NCBI GenBank assembly: GCA_033725935.1
Contig: MU867185.1
Coordinates: 1 to 11,018 of the forward strand
From: Cladorrhinum sp. PSN259
Taxonomy: Eukaryota > Ascomycota > Sordariomycetes > Sordariales > Podosporaceae
Direction: 5' to 3'
Length of the DNA: 11,018 nt
This document shows positions 8,201 to 11,018 of this stretch, one piece after another. The notes below the pieces were generated by a model that saw nothing but the letters and a program-made list of their open reading frames with translations, did not search any database and was not told the origin of the DNA. Both the position numbers and the translations under genes were made by a program. The number at the start of each line of letters is the position of its first letter. The first letter of the stretch is position 1.

Positions 8201-8790
8201 CTGGTTCTTTAGGGTGTGAGGGTCCTTTCTTGGATCTTCCTCTGTCAGTTGATATTAGCTCGTTGTGGCTTATATATCTTACTTGCTCGTAGGGGATCTC
8301 TTGTCCCTCTGGGTACCTGGGAGCCTTATCCAGTTTAGCTCTGTTCATCCGTTTGGTGTCAAGCCTGGAGTTGAGATGGCCATTCTCTTAGTCGATATCC
8401 GGGTTGTATTTCTTTAACTACGGATGTCCTAAAATTATGTCGTATTTGGGACCTGTAGGTAGGATATTAAAATTCACTTCCTGTGGGTCATTATCCACTA
8501 TGATTAAGAGTGTCGTTTCCCGTGAACTGATTCTACTATTATAATTGGCCGTTTGCCCTTCGTAGGTCCTTATTCGGTAAGGTTGTTTCTTTTTGACCTA
8601 CGGCATCCTTGTTTTGTTTATAAACGAAGGATTAATAATATTGATCGTGCTCCCTAAGTCGATTACTGTAATGGCCCGGTACTCCTTTCTTTTGGAGTCT
8701 GTCTATCGAACTTCTACAGTTAAGGCGTTCTCGTTGCCTAGTACTGTAGCTCTGGCGACCGTTTTGTAATGCGCCGTGGAGGTCTTTTTG
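5232..8790 (-). pseudogene. Ty3/gypsy pol: protease, RT, RNase H, integrase, chromodomain (RIP-inactivated)
   Basis: One minus-strand frame carries the whole Pol with about thirty in-frame stops, mostly at expected Gln or Trp positions. Protease (about 8390-8750): active site IDLGST with Asp at 8658-8660, then DIILGHP before a stop in place of Trp. RT (about 7430-8050): PKGFIRESQSEAAYPILF, MPFRLTNAPA, and an intact YLDD at 7524-7535, but the first catalytic Asp (expected LDL) is Asn at 7719-7721. RNase H (about 6760-7120): VETDISDFAIGAEL, ELMAVIEAFDEWR, FIDYRNLKYF (Asp at 6882-6884; the usual TDH is IDY) and VDALSRRPDY. Integrase: HHCC finger (GGHPGIKKTLER; CEICIKSK), Asp at 6252-6254, Asp at 6051-6053 and Glu at 5943-5945; the longest intact stretch, 5331-5855, is its C-terminal part. 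Chromodomain (about 5235-5395): NVEDILDSR, YLVKWLNYG, EP, FHR, with stops at the usual Gln and Trp. The TAG at 5232-5234 may itself be a RIP product; the next stop is 5166-5168. Confidence 0.93.
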
Positions 8791-8949
8791 TTGGATCCGG
8801 CTCGCGGCCTCCTGATGCGAGTTATGATCCGTCGGTGTGGAATTAATCTGATCTATTTAGGCCTGGGGAGGCCCGTTGGCCGTTTCCCGATCGTGGCGCT
8901 ATAATAAGGTTGGAGTTTTGTCGTGTTCTCCGTCTGTGCCATTCTCTGG

Positions 8950-10669
8950 CTTTTTCTTTTTTGTGCCTGACGTACTATGCGTGTGGGCAATCCTTATAGT
9001 TAGGTTTATCCTTATCCTAATATTCTATGGGTACCTGGCTTTCTATATGGAGGATGTTTACGCGTTCTGTTGATGTTCTAAAATTCTATTTGTTATCTGA
9101 TCCTGCTTCGTGGACCTTGAGAATGGGTTCGTTGTTTAGGCGTGAGGGAAAGAATTCGTGAAATACCTTATATCTATAGTGATAAATGCAGTTGTCGTAG
9201 ATATAGTTAAACCAGGCGACGCGTAAGTGTAGGATGTAAGTGGGTGAGGCGAGGGGTATATCGTCGGGTCGTCCTCCCTCTTCCCGGATGACCATTATCT
9301 CTCGGATATCCTCCACGACTCTCCCGGTTACCGTGAAGCTTTCTGCCATGTCTTCTGAGGTAACCTACCAGCCTATGTCTCTGCTTATATCTAATTCTGA
9401 GGGGTAGTCGATCGTTCTCTCGGGTTCCGAATTTTCGCTGTCGTCGGGTAGAGGTGATACGTATTGTTCTGACTCGCTGGTGTATTCTTCCTCGTTAAAG
9501 CCGTCGTAGGTAGGTGCGAGAGTATCGTCGTCGCTGTCCTGCTAAGCTATCCTAATAGTACGATCGTTCTCGGCGAACTGTACTTGCCTCTGTTCAGGCA
9601 CTGGTTTAAACTTCCTGGGGGTACGATAATCTCGTGCATAGTGACCTATCTTGTTATAATTGAAGCACTTGACCTTGGACTTGTCCTTGGGCTTGTCGCT
9701 ATACTTACGCTGGTTATTGTGTTGTGCTGCGCCGATGTCTATAGGTCCTGGGTATGTTCTAGTCGAAGTACTCTTGTACTGGTACTTCTTGGGGGTGTTG
9801 GCCTTAGGGAAGCGGGGGTCCCTGTAAACGCCCTTATCCTCCATTGTTCTCTCGAAGATGCGGTTATTAACGATAATGGCTTTGTTGATGTAGTCGTCGA
9901 GCGATAAGGCGTGTCGGTCCTCTTTGATAAGTTTATCCTTGACCTTGGGTTTCAGTCCCCTATAGAACCTGTTCTTTAGGCCTGCTTCTGCTTAATTTAC
10001 CCTAAAAGCGTCGCGATGGAATAATGTCGCGTACGCTGTGGCTGATGTCGTTTGCACCAATCGCTCTAAGCGATCTTCGGCGGCCTTCTCCTCGTCGGGC
10101 TCGCTATATATTTTCTTGATTTCCTCCTTAAACTTGCTCAGCCTAATTTCGAAGATCTCCTGAGTGAGGGTTTCTCTCTCGTCTTCGGCGTAGTCGAAGT
10201 AGTTCCTGAGGATCCCGTTAAACCATTGCTTAGGGTCCTTTCCGAGGTAATTGGTAGCGTAAAGGAGTTAAGACTCGGGGTCCTTGATATCATGGAGCCG
10301 GAGGTTGGTTCTGATGTGCGAGATCTAGGACGGGAGTTCTTGTTTATTGCCGTTAAAAACAGGGGGTTTGCCGACCTTGGCTGCGATCTTGGGAATGTTG
10401 TCGGTCTTGCTGGCACGCTTGCTCGCGATAGCGGTTTAGAGACGTATAATTTCCTCCTTAAGTTCCTTGAGTTCGTCCTTCGCTATTAGGGCTTCTTTTA
10501 CGCCGAGGAGTTTCCGTCTAATGGTGTTGATCTTCTCCTTAAGGTTTAGTTTCGGAACCTTTTCTTTATCGGACTCGTTATCGCTGGGCGGAGTGACATC
10601 CGGAAGTTGGACTTCTCCCTTATCGACGTTCGGGTTGGCGGTGGAGGGATTGGCGGAAGTGGAAGCCAT
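8950..10669 (-). pseudogene. Gag polyprotein (RIP-inactivated)
   Basis: It starts at ATG 10669, about 60 bases inside the 5' LTR, with a Ser/Thr/Pro-rich N-terminus and a charged helical segment (KEALIAKDELKELKEEII). The retrotransposon Gag core follows: PPVFNG, IRTNLRLHDIKD, YLGKDPKQWF, FYRGLKPKVKDKL. A zinc knuckle at 9626-9667 reads CFNYNKIGHYARDY: the second and last Cys of the CCHC box are Tyr, both explained by TGY-to-TAY changes in RIP context. A second Cys/His module at about 9145-9214 (W, then YDNCIYH, then FFP) resembles one found between the knuckle and protease of fungal Gag-Pol proteins, again with a Cys apparently lost. In-frame stops are at 10436, 10325, 10268, 9992, 9542 and 9086 (lowest coordinate of each). 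Sense in this frame can be followed to about 8950 (RHKKEKAREW). From about 8960 to 8790 another frame is more open, and protease is in a third frame, so the Gag-Pol junction involves frame changes. Confidence 0.9.
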
Positions 10670-10703
10670 ATTGAGGGTTGTTCGTGGTGTCTGAGCATAA
10701 CGT

Positions 10704-10728
10704 TCGATCTTGAATGACGCAAGTAACG
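10704..10728 (-). other. Priming region next to 5' LTR; no tRNA-type TGG start
   Basis: Reading on the minus strand just past the LTR end (ATAACA), the sequence is CGTTACTTGCGTCATTCAAG. A tRNA primer-binding site would normally begin TGG within a few bases of the LTR, and none is seen. Instead TTACTTGCGTCA (10726 to 10715) is complementary at 10 of 12 positions to TCACGCAAGCAA in the LTR (4209 to 4198). That fits a Tf1-like self-priming scheme, but the match is short. Confidence 0.35.
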
Positions 10729-11018
10729 TGTTATAACCTGCACCGGGTAAGGTTCAGACTGCAAGGCAGTACGCCTGGGGTAATATGACAGGGGAATCGA
10801 AGGATGTAGGACGCTCTCAGACGGGGTCAATCACTGTTAACTAACAGGTAGCTCTATAAAGTATCGCTTTGAGTATTGTAGATAATGAACGATTGTATTG
10901 CTTGCGTGAAGAACCAAGTCTTTACGATAGGAAGTGCCCAGCACCTCCTCTACTTATAGTGAAGCTATCTATATGTGTTTCCTAGGTATATTGTATTCTG
11001 ACTCCACTGACTGCTCCA
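10729..11018 (-). repeat. Right LTR (5' LTR), truncated by window end
   Basis: It aligns to 4029-4318 without gaps. There are ten differences, all C/T or G/A. Seven look mutated in this copy and three in the left copy. Eight are CpA/TpA, one is TpG/TpA and one is CpT/TpT. About 208 bp of this LTR should lie beyond the window if the 498-bp estimate holds. Confidence 0.93.

Larger units (their letters stand above)
4029..11018 (-). mobile_element. Ty3/gypsy chromodomain LTR retrotransposon, RIP-inactivated, right end outside window
   Basis: The element is bounded by direct repeats 6700 bp apart (4029 and 10729). Reading on the minus strand, the order is 5' LTR (right), priming region, Gag with zinc knuckle, protease, reverse transcriptase, RNase H, integrase, chromodomain, then an opposite-strand accessory frame, polypurine tract and 3' LTR (left). 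RT before integrase plus a C-terminal chromodomain places it among chromoviruses. If the LTR is 498 bp, the full length would be about 7.2 kb, ending near 11226. It is inserted in the helicase gene between motifs III and IV. The last five bases of left flank are GGTAG (4024-4028); the matching target duplication would be beyond the window. Gag and Pol are riddled with stops of the RIP type, so the copy cannot transpose by itself. Confidence 0.93.

Noticed and set aside
9584..9907. Hydrophobic plus-strand ORF opposite Gag
   Set aside because: It is the complement of the Gag zinc-knuckle region, where the minus-strand signal is unambiguous.

Overview
The window looks like a subtelomere of a filamentous ascomycete (Pezizomycotina). 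Four things point there: a long degenerate tract of C-strand telomere-like sequence (CCCTAA/CCCTTA variants), a RecQ-type telomere-linked helicase gene read toward that tract, a Ty3/gypsy chromodomain retrotransposon, and clear repeat-induced point mutation (RIP: C-to-T changes, mainly in CpA) in that retrotransposon. No species can be named from the sequence alone.

Layout, left (probably telomere-proximal) to right. 1-2130: pyrimidine-plus-A DNA with only five G bases on the given strand, densest in telomere-like units at 1-480 and 1440-1600, with a small T-tract/CTCACTCC tandem array at 1650-1810. 2131-2640: a tandem array with a 70-bp period whose units carry an ATAACGGTTAT palindrome. 2641-2751: short AT-rich spacer with one TTAGGG-like motif in the opposite orientation. 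2752-4028 (minus): the 3' part of a RecQ helicase gene (motifs IV, V and VI, a threonine-rich minisatellite, a cysteine cluster and a C-terminal extension), open throughout but cut off at 4028. 4029-11018: a Ty3/gypsy element inserted in the helicase gene. Its left LTR is 4029-about 4526 and its right LTR starts at 10729 and runs out of the window. Gag and Pol are on the minus strand, so the right LTR is the element's 5' LTR. The 5' half of the helicase gene should lie to the right of the window.

The retroelement is dead. Gag has six in-frame stops and Pol about thirty, mostly where Gln or Trp is expected. The protease, RT and zinc-knuckle motifs carry substitutions of the RIP type. All ten differences between the aligned LTR parts are transitions, nine of them in CpA/TpG context. 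The most unusual item is a separate 197-codon frame on the opposite strand (4625-5218, plus), between the left LTR and the end of pol. It is interrupted only by three stops that single CpA-to-TpA changes would explain, so it looks like a former accessory antisense gene of the element. A second oddity is that the helicase fragment shows no stop, although it abuts heavily RIP-mutated DNA and belongs to a usually multicopy family.
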